From: JBGRPZ01 sp041725955
Lineage (GTDB): Bacteria; Bacteroidota; Bacteroidia; Bacteroidales; JBGRPZ01
Reading direction: 5' to 3'
Length of the DNA stretch: 25,889 nt
Assembly: GCA_041725955.1 (NCBI GenBank)
Contig: JBGRQE010000051.1
Span: forward strand, 1-25,889
A program made the translations under genes and the position numbers. Positions 1 through 7,071 of this stretch are shown piece by piece (position 1 is the stretch's first letter; the number at the start of each line of letters is the position of its first letter). The notes under the pieces were generated by a model. The model was not told where the DNA came from. It was given only the letters and a program-made list of their open reading frames with translations, and did not search any database.

Positions 1-10
1 AATATATAAT

Positions 11-121
11 ATGGAACATATTTGTTTGTCTTGTCATAGAAAGACGCTTGATTAATGAATTGAAAAATTTCAAATTAAAGACGAAACTGCAGATAGCTTA
101 AGAAAAGGAGCTGAAGAGATT
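11..121 (+). pseudogene. Disrupted 5' end of the DUF89 gene (CxxC start region)
   Basis: An ATG at 11 opens a short reading frame encoding MEHICLSCHRKTLD, which carries the C-x2-C motif typical of the N-terminus of one DUF89 subfamily. It is in the same frame as the downstream phosphatase ORF but is cut by a TAA at 53-55 and a TGA at 56-58. After these stops the frame resumes with IEKFQIKDETADSLRKG, which again reads like the family. In the frame shifted by one base, 42-71 reads RRLINELKNF. So either two compensating single-base indels (one near 36-42, one in the A-run at 63-67) or point changes have broken the gene, or these are sequencing errors. Family assignment of the N-terminus is from memory of the fold, not from alignment. 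Confidence 0.5.
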
Positions 122-856
122 TTGTTGAAATCACAAAATAATAGTAATCCTTATCTTGCCAAAGAACTTCATGCTTTTGCGAAGGAAAAGATTGGTGTCG
201 AGGTGTTATTTGCGAAAGAAAAGGAAAATGCAAATAGGATTATTTTAGAAGATTATTCTCTTTGGAAAGAATATATATTGAATTCTGAAAAACCTTTGTT
301 TACAGCCTTTCGTCTTGCTGTGGCAGGAAATATTATTGATTATGGTGCACATAGTGCTCCTAAAGATATTAAAACAAAGATAGAACAACTATTAAAACAA
401 CCTTTGGCTTTAGACAATTCTGGACAATTAATTGAATCTATATCAAAAGCTAAGAAGATTCTCTATTTAGGTGATAATGCTGGTGAGATAGTGTTTGATA
501 AAATGCTGATTGAAACTATGAATCATCCCAATGTTTGTTATGCGACTCGAGGAGAAGCTGTGATTAATGATGTTACTTTTTTTGATACGAAATCTGTTGA
601 TTTACATTCTGTATGTAAAGTAATTTCAAATGGGAATAATGCACCATCAACTATTTTGGAGATTTGTAATCAAGAGTTTTTAAATGAATTTAATTCAGCT
701 GATTTAATTATATCTAAGGGTCAGGGTAATTTTGAGGGCTTGCTTCATGAAAAAGGAAGAAATATTTTCTTCTTATTGATGGCAAAATGCGCTCCAATTG
801 CAAAGCTATTACAAGTAAAAAAAGGTGATCAGTTAATTGTTAACAGATCTGTATAA
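122..856 (+). CDS. DUF89 / ARMT1-like metal-dependent phosphatase (intact portion)
   Basis: This 244-residue open frame contains the DUF89 core: LGDNAGEIVFD near residue 115 (the conserved D-N-x-G-E metal site) and SKGQGNFEGL near 199, the second family signature. DUF89 proteins are metal-dependent phosphatases proposed to remove damaged or excess sugar phosphates and related metabolites in the cytoplasm; the substrate cannot be told from sequence. The frame formally begins at a TTG, and coding similarity continues upstream to an ATG at 11 that is separated by two stops, so full-length protein would be about 280 residues, the usual family length. The gene is convergent with the next one and ends at a hairpin terminator. 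Identity of the family is fairly certain; whether a functional protein is made depends on the lesion upstream. Confidence 0.8.
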   Translation: MLKSQNNSNPYLAKELHAFAKEKIGVEVLFAKEKENANRIILEDYSLWKEYILNSEKPLFTAFRLAVAGNIIDYGAHSAPKDIKTKIEQLLKQPLALDNSGQLIESISKAKKILYLGDNAGEIVFDKMLIETMNHPNVCYATRGEAVINDVTFFDTKSVDLHSVCKVISNGNNAPSTILEICNQEFLNEFNSADLIISKGQGNFEGLLHEKGRNIFFLLMAKCAPIAKLLQVKKGDQLIVNRSV

Positions 857-876
857 AATAGTTGTTTATTGGTTGT

Positions 877-917
877 AAAAGCACTGTAAATTATTTATTT
901 GCGGTGCTTTTGTTTTT
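877..917 (+). terminator. Intrinsic terminator between convergent genes
   Basis: AAAAGCACTG (877-886) pairs with CGGTGCTTTT (902-911) around a 15-base loop, followed by TGTTTTTT-like uridines. The one wobble pair (T885/G903) pairs only in plus-strand RNA, which favours it as the terminator of the DUF89 gene. It overlaps the last codons of the minus-strand gene, so it may also act in the other direction. Confidence 0.7.
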
Positions 918-1929
918 TGTAGAAAATATTTACATCTTCTTTATAAACGATTTTATTCTTCTCCAAATCAAATATATTAATCGAATATTTTCCGTTTGGA
1001 AAATTCTTAGTAGGTACGCATAAAATTTCTGGTTGGTAAAAGTTTATTCTATGCACCCATGCGATATTTCCATTTTGATTAGCTACAATGATTTCATAAT
1101 TATTTAATTCAATTTTACCCAAATTAACCAATAGTCTGTCATCAAAAGTATACTGAGGAATTATACATCCCAGTTCGTTTAAGTATTTATCTTTGATTCC
1201 GGAAATGGCGGTACCTTTAATTTTTATTTTCTTTACTATTAAAGGGTTGTTTGATTTTATTCTGATTGCACCTTTCCATTGTCCTGTAATTTGTGGATTG
1301 AAAATTACATTTATTGGAACTGCGCATCCAGGTTTAATAATTGATTCGTTATATTCAATTTTGAATCCTTTTGTTGTAGCTACCTCATCTAATTTAATAC
1401 TTCTGTAACCATTATTTTGAACTTCTATAATTGTATTTGCTTTTTTACCAACATAAACATTATGCAAAGCTGTAGAGTCTAATTTTTTGAATGAAATTGT
1501 TTTTGAAAAATATAATGAGTCCTCTGAATAGAATAAATTTGGGTTGATTACTTCAATTTCCAGATCAATAAAATTATTACCTTCAATGGCATTAGATTTA
1601 AATGCAATAAACTCTTTATAAAAGCCACATTTATTGGCTTTAAATTCAATAAATAGAGGATAGCGTTTTTCGGGTCCAACTTCTATATAATTTCTGTTAA
1701 TTTTAAGATTTTTAGAGTGTTTTATATCTGTTATGCGTAAGGCACTATTTCCCTTGTTTTCGATAATTATATTGTTAACTAATGGCGTATCTTCCAGTGT
1801 TTGACCAAAATAATAATATTCCTGAAGTTCTATGATAGCCCCGTTTTTATGTAAAGGAAGAAAGCTTTGCGAAAAAGAATATAAACTCAGTAGAACAAAG
1901 ATTATATTTAAAAATATCTTTTTTGCCAT
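895..1929 (-). CDS. Secreted DUF1573/ASH-like beta-sandwich protein
   Basis: The 344-residue product starts with a clear signal peptide (MAKKIFLNIIFVLLSLYSFSQ), so it is exported to the periplasm or outer surface. Two Ig-like segments follow, at about 45-125 and 160-240. Each shows the DUF1573/ASH pattern: a strand with ENKGNSALRI or VQNNGYRSIKL, then a PG or GP turn, then a strand ending in KSN (FIAFKSNAIEG; IRIKSNNPLIV). The segment from 245 on also looks all-beta (NGKYSINIFDLEKNKIVYKE). No catalytic motif and no obvious type IX sorting tail were seen. Such modules occur in surface or scaffold proteins of Bacteroidota; no specific function can be given. It is transcribed towards the DUF89 gene, and its upstream gap holds a hairpin terminator that could attenuate it. 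Domain call is moderate. Confidence 0.65.
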   Translation of the reverse strand: MAKKIFLNIIFVLLSLYSFSQSFLPLHKNGAIIELQEYYYFGQTLEDTPLVNNIIIENKGNSALRITDIKHSKNLKINRNYIEVGPEKRYPLFIEFKANKCGFYKEFIAFKSNAIEGNNFIDLEIEVINPNLFYSEDSLYFSKTISFKKLDSTALHNVYVGKKANTIIEVQNNGYRSIKLDEVATTKGFKIEYNESIIKPGCAVPINVIFNPQITGQWKGAIRIKSNNPLIVKKIKIKGTAISGIKDKYLNELGCIIPQYTFDDRLLVNLGKIELNNYEIIVANQNGNIAWVHRINFYQPEILCVPTKNFPNGKYSINIFDLEKNKIVYKEDVNIFYKKQKHRK

Positions 1930-2016
1930 CTCTATCTAAATTTCTCTATTTTATAATCGTTTAATGGACACGAATATAAAAATTATATTTAAGCAAAAAA
2001 GATATAGGTGAAACAG

Positions 2017-2050
2017 AAAAGCCATAGAGATGGTCTTATCTATGGCTTTT
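2017..2050 (-). terminator. Perfect 12-bp hairpin, orphan terminator
   Basis: AAAAGCCATAGA (2017-2028) and TCTATGGCTTTT (2039-2050) form a perfect 12-bp stem with a 10-base loop. The shape is that of a Bacteroidota intrinsic terminator and it could work on either strand. No protein gene ends next to it: it lies in the gap between divergently oriented genes. It is best explained as the end of the minus-strand candidate RNA. Confidence 0.6.
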
Positions 2051-2106
2051 AAGTAAAAATACTTAATTTGTGTTTGGTTAGTGTGATTTTTGTTAATCAC
2101 ATCAAT
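2017..2106 (-). ncRNA. Candidate small RNA or attenuated leader
   Basis: Read on the minus strand, a perfect -7 box TACTTTTG (2119 to 2112) would start a transcript near 2106. About 90 nt later it meets a strong hairpin (2050-2017). In between are two more hairpins: GTGATT/AATCAC (2083-2100) and AAGTA/TACTT (2051-2064). The only ATG early in this transcript is followed at once by TGA, so no peptide is expected. Two readings are possible: a free-standing three-hairpin sRNA, or a 5' leader with a terminator controlling the DUF1573-like gene that starts 88 bases further on. No -33 TTG was found, so transcription is inferred. Confidence 0.35.
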
Positions 2107-2111
2107 TAGGA

Positions 2112-2119
2112 CAAAAGTA
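2112..2119 (-). promoter_or_regulatory. -7 box TACTTTTG of the candidate small RNA
   Basis: The plus strand CAAAAGTA gives TACTTTTG on the minus strand, a full match to the Bacteroidota sigma-70 -7 consensus TAnnTTTG. An A/T-only stretch lies upstream, but no TTG is seen at the usual 19-21 spacing. Confidence 0.35.
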
Positions 2120-2290
2120 TCATATTAATTTTTTTTTAAATACTCGTAAAAATTTAAAAAGTGCTCAAATCTGTTGTGCATATACCTTATTACCATCATT
2201 ATAGATTATATCTTATTGCTATAGATAAATTCGAATAGCCTTTCACCCTGATTATTACTATCTTAAAGCGTCCATTCAAAAATTAATGTT

Positions 2291-2554
2291 ATGCCTAAAA
2301 GTATAATCCAAAAAGTAAGGGAAAAGATTGGTGAAAACGATTTTCCCGTAAACACCTTAGATAAAATAATGATCGAAGGAGATTTAATCCAAGAAAGAGA
2401 TTTAATTAATCATATTAGTGATCTTAGAATTGGAGAGGATATGAATTTTACACTTTCCGCTTTTGTAAGTTCTCCGATAATGAAAATGAAGAAATATTCG
2501 GTTAGGGTGCAAAAGAATGTTGAAGATTATAGTGTTGAAGTCTGTCCTTGCTAA
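2291..2554 (+). CDS. Unrecognised 87-aa protein with CPC tail
   Basis: I do not recognise this protein. It is 87 residues, soluble by composition, without signal peptide or membrane segment. It begins MPKSIIQKVREKIGEND, a charged helix-like stretch, has an acidic middle (IMIEGDLIQERDLINH), a patch KMKKYSVRVQKN, and ends in EVCPC, a terminal C-x-C that could bind metal or form a disulfide. It is a single-gene unit: a 360-bp gap precedes it and a strong hairpin follows 23 bases after its stop. No ribosome binding site is visible, as is normal in this phylum. The terminator, the codon use matching neighbours and the ATG start make it a likely real gene. Confidence 0.6.
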   Translation: MPKSIIQKVREKIGENDFPVNTLDKIMIEGDLIQERDLINHISDLRIGEDMNFTLSAFVSSPIMKMKKYSVRVQKNVEDYSVEVCPC

Positions 2555-2576
2555 AAATAAACAACCTTAATTATAA

Positions 2577-2618
2577 AAAACTATCATGGATGCTTTTTCC
2601 ATGGTAGTTTTATTTTTT
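2577..2618 (+). terminator. Intrinsic terminator between convergent genes
   Basis: AAAACTATCATGGA (2577-2590) pairs with TCCATGGTAGTTTT (2598-2611) around a 7-base loop, followed by ATTTTTT. The single wobble (T2584/G2604) is allowed only in plus-strand RNA, so its main client is the 87-aa gene; it also spans the stop codon of the pentapeptide gene on the other strand. Confidence 0.75.
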
Positions 2619-3669
2619 CGTCTAACATTAGATTCTGCCAAATGATTTCATCAAATAAAGCCTTTTTCCAATTCTTCTGTTGTTTAATTATTATTAATGG
2701 GGGTAATATGGTTTGATTCGAATTTGATGTAAAATTTGCAGAATCCCAATTTGTATTCTGGAAAAATGTATTTGAAAGATTACATCCACGAAACTGGGCA
2801 TTAGACAAATCAGTACTGTCAAAAGTTGTCGTATGTGTCTTTGCATTATTAAAATTACTTCCTTGTAGGTTGCTTTTTATAAAAAAGCTATTGTCAATAT
2901 TCGATTTATAGAAATTTGAGTTGCGAATATTGCAATGAATGAATTTACTATTACTGACTATACTTTTATAGAAGTTACTCTCTATTAAGTTTGAATCATT
3001 GAATTTAGTCCATAATACACTACTTTCACTAAAGTTTCCCCAACTTGCATCAGTGTTTTCAATTAGAGTTTTTTCGATTTGGCTTTTCCAAAAAGAGTTT
3101 CCTTGTAATTGGCAATTTATTACTGATAGTTTATTCAGGTTAGAAGAAGAGAAATCTGCCCATTTTAAGTATGAAAGATTGAATGAAGAATCATTTAACT
3201 TTATCTTTTTGAATTTGGCCCAGTTTAATGAAGAATCATCTAATTGTATATTCTGTATAACTGAAGAGTTTAAATTAATTTGATTTGCATAGAAATTCGA
3301 TAAGTGGAAGTTTTCAAATATGTGATGTTGTAAATTTACCTGATCGAGACCAATATTTTGATTATTCAAATTCTCTGGCAGGAAAATACTTGAATAATCA
3401 CTTTTAAATATGAATTGCAAGATCATCAATATGTCTTCAGGTAATTTATGTTTTTGACTTCCTGATACAATGCCTTTTCCATATCTTTTGACATACCAAG
3501 TTAATGTAGAGAGTATACGCTTGGAATAAAATTCGGAATCTATATTTTCTTCAATAGAAATCTTCATGATCTCCATTAGTTTTTTTATTCCATTTAATCG
3601 ATCAATTGTATTTGCTGAGTATAAAGTTTTAATGTGGTTATAATAATCTTTCTGAAGAGTATCTTTCAT
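2584..3669 (-). CDS. Pentapeptide-repeat protein with helical N-terminal domain
   Basis: The 361-residue protein has two parts. Residues 1-100 look helical (NTIDRLNGIKKLMEIM ... ILSTLTWYVKRYG) and recall the short N-terminal helical segment found in many pentapeptide-repeat proteins of the form R-x2-AI-x2-L-x2-I ... L-x2-YV-R. Residues about 105-320 are pentapeptide repeats, with Phe or Leu recurring every fifth position (for example SNFYKSIVSNSKFIHCNIRNSNF, given here as a pattern with N/S-x-F and N-L/I). This predicts a right-handed quadrilateral beta-helix. The last 40 residues are charged and non-repeat. No signal peptide or membrane helix is seen, so it is probably cytoplasmic. Some repeat proteins of this fold mimic DNA and protect gyrase, but most have unknown roles, and no gyrase-interaction feature can be read here. 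Confidence 0.8.
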   Translation of the reverse strand: MKDTLQKDYYNHIKTLYSANTIDRLNGIKKLMEIMKISIEENIDSEFYSKRILSTLTWYVKRYGKGIVSGSQKHKLPEDILMILQFIFKSDYSSIFLPENLNNQNIGLDQVNLQHHIFENFHLSNFYANQINLNSSVIQNIQLDDSSLNWAKFKKIKLNDSSFNLSYLKWADFSSSNLNKLSVINCQLQGNSFWKSQIEKTLIENTDASWGNFSESSVLWTKFNDSNLIESNFYKSIVSNSKFIHCNIRNSNFYKSNIDNSFFIKSNLQGSNFNNAKTHTTTFDSTDLSNAQFRGCNLSNTFFQNTNWDSANFTSNSNQTILPPLIIIKQQKNWKKALFDEIIWQNLMLDEKIKLPWKKHP

Positions 3670-3780
3670 GGGGAGGAAATGCTTAATGGTATCTATAGAT
3701 TAATAACAATAAGTTTTAAAAAATGTCTTACGTAAAGTCGAGTTTTTCTTTAAATCTTGTGTTTGGTAGGAGGGAAGGGT

Positions 3781-3817
3781 AAAAAAATAGGAAGTCTTCA
3801 AACTTAAGAAGACTTCC
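3781..3817 (-). terminator. Minus-strand terminator with no annotated gene upstream
   Basis: GGAAGTCTTC (3790-3799) and GAAGACTTCC (3808-3817) form a perfect 10-bp stem with an 8-base loop. On the minus strand it is followed by a run of seven T (plus A-run 3781-3787); on the plus strand there is no T-run. It must therefore end a minus-strand transcript, yet clpC further up has its own terminator at 4165-4200. Confidence 0.75.
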
Positions 3818-4011
3818 CTATTATTAAACTTTCATTCTTTGAAAGCTACATTGATCAATTTACCATGAACATCTCTGTTCATTTATACCTCCATCATTAT
3901 TTGGCTAGTTCTTCCCGAATCGACCATTCTTTGTGAAGGTATTATTTAACTACAGGGGTAGATCCTGAGTTATTTTTTGAGCTACTTCTTTTAAATTCTA
4001 GCTCATCTCAG
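3783..4011 (-). ncRNA. Candidate structured minus-strand RNA
   Basis: Between the clpC terminator and the orphan terminator the minus strand is rich in hairpins. In transcript order: CTGAG..GAGCTA/TAGCTC..CTCAG (3965-4011), CTTC/GAAG enclosing GAAT/ATTC (3911-3938), ATGAACA/TGTTCAT (3865-3882), the 10-base palindrome ATTGATCAAT (3850-3859), CTTTCA/TGAAAG (3829-3845), and then the terminator. CAGG (3953-3956) could pair with CCTG (3964-3967) as an alternative to the first helix, a switch-like arrangement. A weak -7-like TATATTCA lies at 4020-4013. I found no match to 6S, tmRNA, RNase P or SRP RNA signatures that I know. Ends and promoter are inferred. Confidence 0.35.
3832..3882 (-). CDS. Possible 16-residue ORF with strong Shine-Dalgarno
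   Basis: On the minus strand ATG at 3882 opens MNRDVHGKLINVAFKE, ending in TGA just before the orphan terminator. GGAGGT (3892-3887) lies four bases upstream, an unusually good Shine-Dalgarno for this phylum, where such sites are rare. A 14-residue ORF (3927-3883) ends in TAA immediately before this ATG. The start codon is buried in the ATGAACA/TGTTCAT hairpin. It may be a real micropeptide, a regulatory ORF, or chance inside a structured RNA. Confidence 0.25.
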   Translation of the reverse strand: MNRDVHGKLINVAFKE

Positions 4012-4164
4012 TTGAATATAAAACGACATAAAAGTAAAGATTCTTATGTGAAATCGTTCTACGGATTTTATTTATACAACTATTATGCTTGAATGGCTTA
4101 TTGTACCTGATTTTTCTTCCTGTTTGTAATTATTGATTTAAATAAAATTCAGATTGTCCTATAG

Positions 4165-4200
4165 AATAAAAAATCCCCTGACTTAATTAAAAGCCAAGGG
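4165..4200 (-). terminator. clpC terminator
   Basis: CCCCTGACTT (4175-4184) faces AAGCCAAGGG (4191-4200). Two positions mismatch on the plus strand but become G-U pairs in minus-strand RNA, and the minus strand then runs into ATTTTTTATT. This shows the hairpin serves the minus-strand clpC gene, which stops 33 bases upstream. Confidence 0.75.
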
Positions 4201-4232
4201 AAATGCAAATATTGATAACGTGAAAATTAATA

Positions 4233-6779
4233 TTAATTGTTTTCCTGGTTTTGCAATATTTGAGTTGCTTTCAGGATATTAATTTTTATTTGCTTTTTTT
4301 CTTCATCATACTCAACTTTGATTAAATCACCTTCACTAAGTTTAGTTCTAATGATTTCCTCTGCAAGTTGGTCTTCAATATGTTTTTGAATGGCTCTTTT
4401 TAATGGTCTGGCACCGTAGTTTGGATCCCATCCTTTTTCTAGGATATAATCTTTTGCTTTTTCGGTAACCTCCATTTTATAGCCTAAATCATTAATTCTT
4501 GCGAATAGTTTTACTAGTTCAAGATCAATGATTTTATGTATATCTTTTCTTTCAAGCTCTTTGAATACAATTACATCATCAATTCTATTCAAGAATTCAG
4601 GAGCAAATGCTTTTTTCAGAGCATTTTCAATTACTGCTGTTGAATGATCTGATTTTGATGAAGCTTTAGCTTGTGTACTAAATCCAACACCTTGTCCGAA
4701 ATCTTTTAATTGTCTTGAACCGATGTTAGATGTCATAATAATAATTGTATTCTTAAAGTCGACACGACGACCAAAGCTATCTGTCATTACACCATCATCA
4801 AGCATTTGTAGTAAAAGGTGGAAAACATCAGGATGGGCTTTCTCAATTTCATCCAGAAGAATAATTGAGTAAGGTTTTCTTCTTACCTTTTCGGTAAGCT
4901 GTCCGCCTTCTTCATAACCTACATATCCTGGAGGCGCTCCAACCAATCGTGATACAGCGAATTTTTCCATGTATTCACTCATATCGATGCGGATTAGGGC
5001 ATCTTCGCTATCAAACAAGTATTTTGCAAGAGATTTTGCAAGATAGGTTTTTCCTACACCAGTTGGTCCAAGAAATATAAATGACCCGATAGGTTTTTGA
5101 GGATCTTTTAAACCTGCTCTGTTTCTTCGAATTGCTTTTACAACCTTTTTAATGGCTTCATCTTGTCCGATAACAGTACCTTCTAATTCGCTTTCCATTT
5201 TCAACAGTCTATTGCCTTCATTTTGAGCAATACGTTGAACAGGAACACCAGTCATCATAGCAACAACTTCGGCAACATTATCTTCTGTTACAGCCTCGCG
5301 GTGAAGTTTAGATGATTCTTCCCATTTTTTCTTTTCTTCTTCAAGGCTATTGGCAAGTTGACGCTCCATATCACGAAATCTCGCAGCTTCTTCAAACTTC
5401 TGTGCTGTGATAGCTTGAATTTTCTTCTGACGAGTATTCTCAATTTCTTGTTCGATATTGATGATTTCTTCCGGAACTTTTATATTTGATATATGAACTC
5501 TTGCTCCAGATTCATCTAAAGCGTCTATAGCTTTATCTGGAAGAAAGCGATCGCTAATATATCTGTTGGTTAAACTTACACAAGCACTAATGGCTTCTGG
5601 ACTATAGTTTACCAAATGATGATCTTCGTACTTTTCTTTAATATTATTCAGGATGGTAATGGTTTCTTCTGAAGAAGTAGGTTCAACCATTACTTTTTGA
5701 AATCGTCTTTCAAGAGCACCATCTTTTTCTATAAATTGACGATACTCATCTAAAGTTGTAGCTCCAATACATTGAATTTCTCCTCGTGCTAAAGCAGGTT
5801 TAAACATATTTGATGCATCGAGCGATCCTGTTGCATTTCCTGCTCCAACAATTGTGTGGATTTCATCAATGAACAGAATTATATCTTGATTTTTCTCTAA
5901 TTCATTAAGAACGGCCTTCATTCTTTCTTCGAATTGGCCTCTATATTTGGTTCCTGCTACCAATGAAGCAAGGTCAAGGCTTATGATTCTTTTGTTGAAT
6001 AGAGCTCTGGAAACTTTTCTTTGTACAATGCGTAGAGCAAGTCCTTCGGCAATTGCACTTTTACCAACTCCAGGTTCTCCAATTAAAATTGGATTGTTCT
6101 TTTTTCTTCGACTTAGAATTTGAGCAATTCTCTCTAATTCTTTTTCTCGTCCCACAATAGGGTCTAGTCTATCTTCTTCGGCGGCATGCGTAAGATCACG
6201 GCCAAAGTTGTCTAGAACTGGAGTTTTCGATTTTCCGTCGCTTTTTCTAACATTACTAAATGACTTTTCTTCTGGGTCGTCAGAAGACCCAGGTTCACCT
6301 GTATATTCGTTTTGAAAACCGAAACCAAATTTATCTTCTTCTGTCTTCATATTTTTTAGTTCTTGAGCGGTGTTATTGTAGTCGAGACCTTGTAAATTAA
6401 GGTGCTGCGTTACTATGTTATTTTTATCTTTTAGGATGGCCAAAAGTAAATGCTCTGTTCCTATTTCTTCACTCTTATAGGTCTTTGCTTCTAAAAAGGT
6501 AACTTTCAATGCCTTTTCTGCTTGACGAATAAAAGGAATTTGGTCAAGTTGAATATCTTCTTTCTGATTGGTATTGGTAATGGCTTTTTCAATTTGGCGT
6601 TTAACCTTATTGAAATCTATTCCGAAATACTGTAGTATTTGGAATGCTTTGCCAGAACCTTCTTTTATTATACCTAAAAAAAGATGTTCTAAACCAATAT
6701 GACTGTTTTTTAGTCTGAAAGCTTCCTCTCGGCTAAATATTAGTACTTTTTTTACATCTTGTGAGAACTTCGCATCCAT
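4233..6779 (-). CDS. clpC: ClpC-type AAA+ unfoldase (ATP-dependent Clp protease ATPase subunit)
   Basis: The 848-residue protein has the full ClpC architecture. Two Clp N-repeats (about 5-70 and 80-145) are followed by a Gly/Asp/Ser-rich linker (150-190). AAA+ D1 carries Walker A GEPGVGKS (234-241) and Walker B ILFIDE (301-306). A UVR-containing middle domain follows (about 450-490, AQKFEEAARFRDMERQL), and AAA+ D2 has Walker A GPTGVGKT (571-578) and LLDEIEKAHPDV. The UVR middle domain, and length near 850, separate it from ClpB and ClpA. It unfolds substrates in the cytoplasm and feeds ClpP, with adaptors binding the N and middle domains. It is transcribed alone, divergent from gyrA, with its own promoter and terminator; the start at 6779 fits the family N-terminus (M-x-x-KFSQ). 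No heat-shock operator was recognised. Confidence 0.97.
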   Translation of the reverse strand: MDAKFSQDVKKVLIFSREEAFRLKNSHIGLEHLFLGIIKEGSGKAFQILQYFGIDFNKVKRQIEKAITNTNQKEDIQLDQIPFIRQAEKALKVTFLEAKTYKSEEIGTEHLLLAILKDKNNIVTQHLNLQGLDYNNTAQELKNMKTEEDKFGFGFQNEYTGEPGSSDDPEEKSFSNVRKSDGKSKTPVLDNFGRDLTHAAEEDRLDPIVGREKELERIAQILSRRKKNNPILIGEPGVGKSAIAEGLALRIVQRKVSRALFNKRIISLDLASLVAGTKYRGQFEERMKAVLNELEKNQDIILFIDEIHTIVGAGNATGSLDASNMFKPALARGEIQCIGATTLDEYRQFIEKDGALERRFQKVMVEPTSSEETITILNNIKEKYEDHHLVNYSPEAISACVSLTNRYISDRFLPDKAIDALDESGARVHISNIKVPEEIINIEQEIENTRQKKIQAITAQKFEEAARFRDMERQLANSLEEEKKKWEESSKLHREAVTEDNVAEVVAMMTGVPVQRIAQNEGNRLLKMESELEGTVIGQDEAIKKVVKAIRRNRAGLKDPQKPIGSFIFLGPTGVGKTYLAKSLAKYLFDSEDALIRIDMSEYMEKFAVSRLVGAPPGYVGYEEGGQLTEKVRRKPYSIILLDEIEKAHPDVFHLLLQMLDDGVMTDSFGRRVDFKNTIIIMTSNIGSRQLKDFGQGVGFSTQAKASSKSDHSTAVIENALKKAFAPEFLNRIDDVIVFKELERKDIHKIIDLELVKLFARINDLGYKMEVTEKAKDYILEKGWDPNYGARPLKRAIQKHIEDQLAEEIIRTKLSEGDLIKVEYDEEKKQIKINILKATQILQNQENN

Positions 6780-6807
6780 AGAGGTAACTTGAATATAAAC
6801 TATTGTC

Positions 6808-6815
6808 CAAAAGTA
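6808..6815 (-). promoter_or_regulatory. -7 box TACTTTTG upstream of clpC
   Basis: The minus strand reads TACTTTTG, a full match to TAnnTTTG, 28 bases before the clpC ATG. A start of transcription about 6 bases later would leave a leader near 20 nt. No convincing -33 TTG was seen. It is identical to the -7 box of the candidate small RNA at 2112-2119. Confidence 0.5.
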
Positions 6816-6999
6816 TAGAAAAATTATTAGTTTTTATTGAAACTAAAATATAGTTGCAAAAAATTTAGATTAAAATGAGTACCTTGCACTAGTTTTTTGC
6901 TAAAACTAAGTTACTTACAAAGATATAATCTTAAATCTATTTTATTAACAAATAAAAACCTAAATTTATTAAAAGAATTAAAGGTTTATAGCGTATATT

Positions 7000-7029
7000 A
7001 TTGTATATTTTTCTAAATTCGTAAATTTA
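7000..7029 (+). promoter_or_regulatory. Candidate gyrA promoter
   Basis: ATTG at 7000-7003 (-33) and TAAATTTA at 7022-7029 (-7, one mismatch to TAnnTTTG) are 18 bases apart, giving a leader of about 35 nt. A second perfect -7 box TAATTTTG at 7051-7058 is too near the ATG to leave a normal leader unless translation starts at 7081. The rest of the 292-bp clpC-gyrA gap is A/T-rich with no other feature seen. Confidence 0.4.
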
Positions 7030-7071
7030 TTTCCTGTAAAGGGAAAATTCTAATTTTGAAGAAGTTAACTA

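Noticed and set aside
1193..1408. 71-codon frame opposite the DUF1573-like gene
   Set aside because: Fully inside and antisense to a well supported gene, with no family resemblance.
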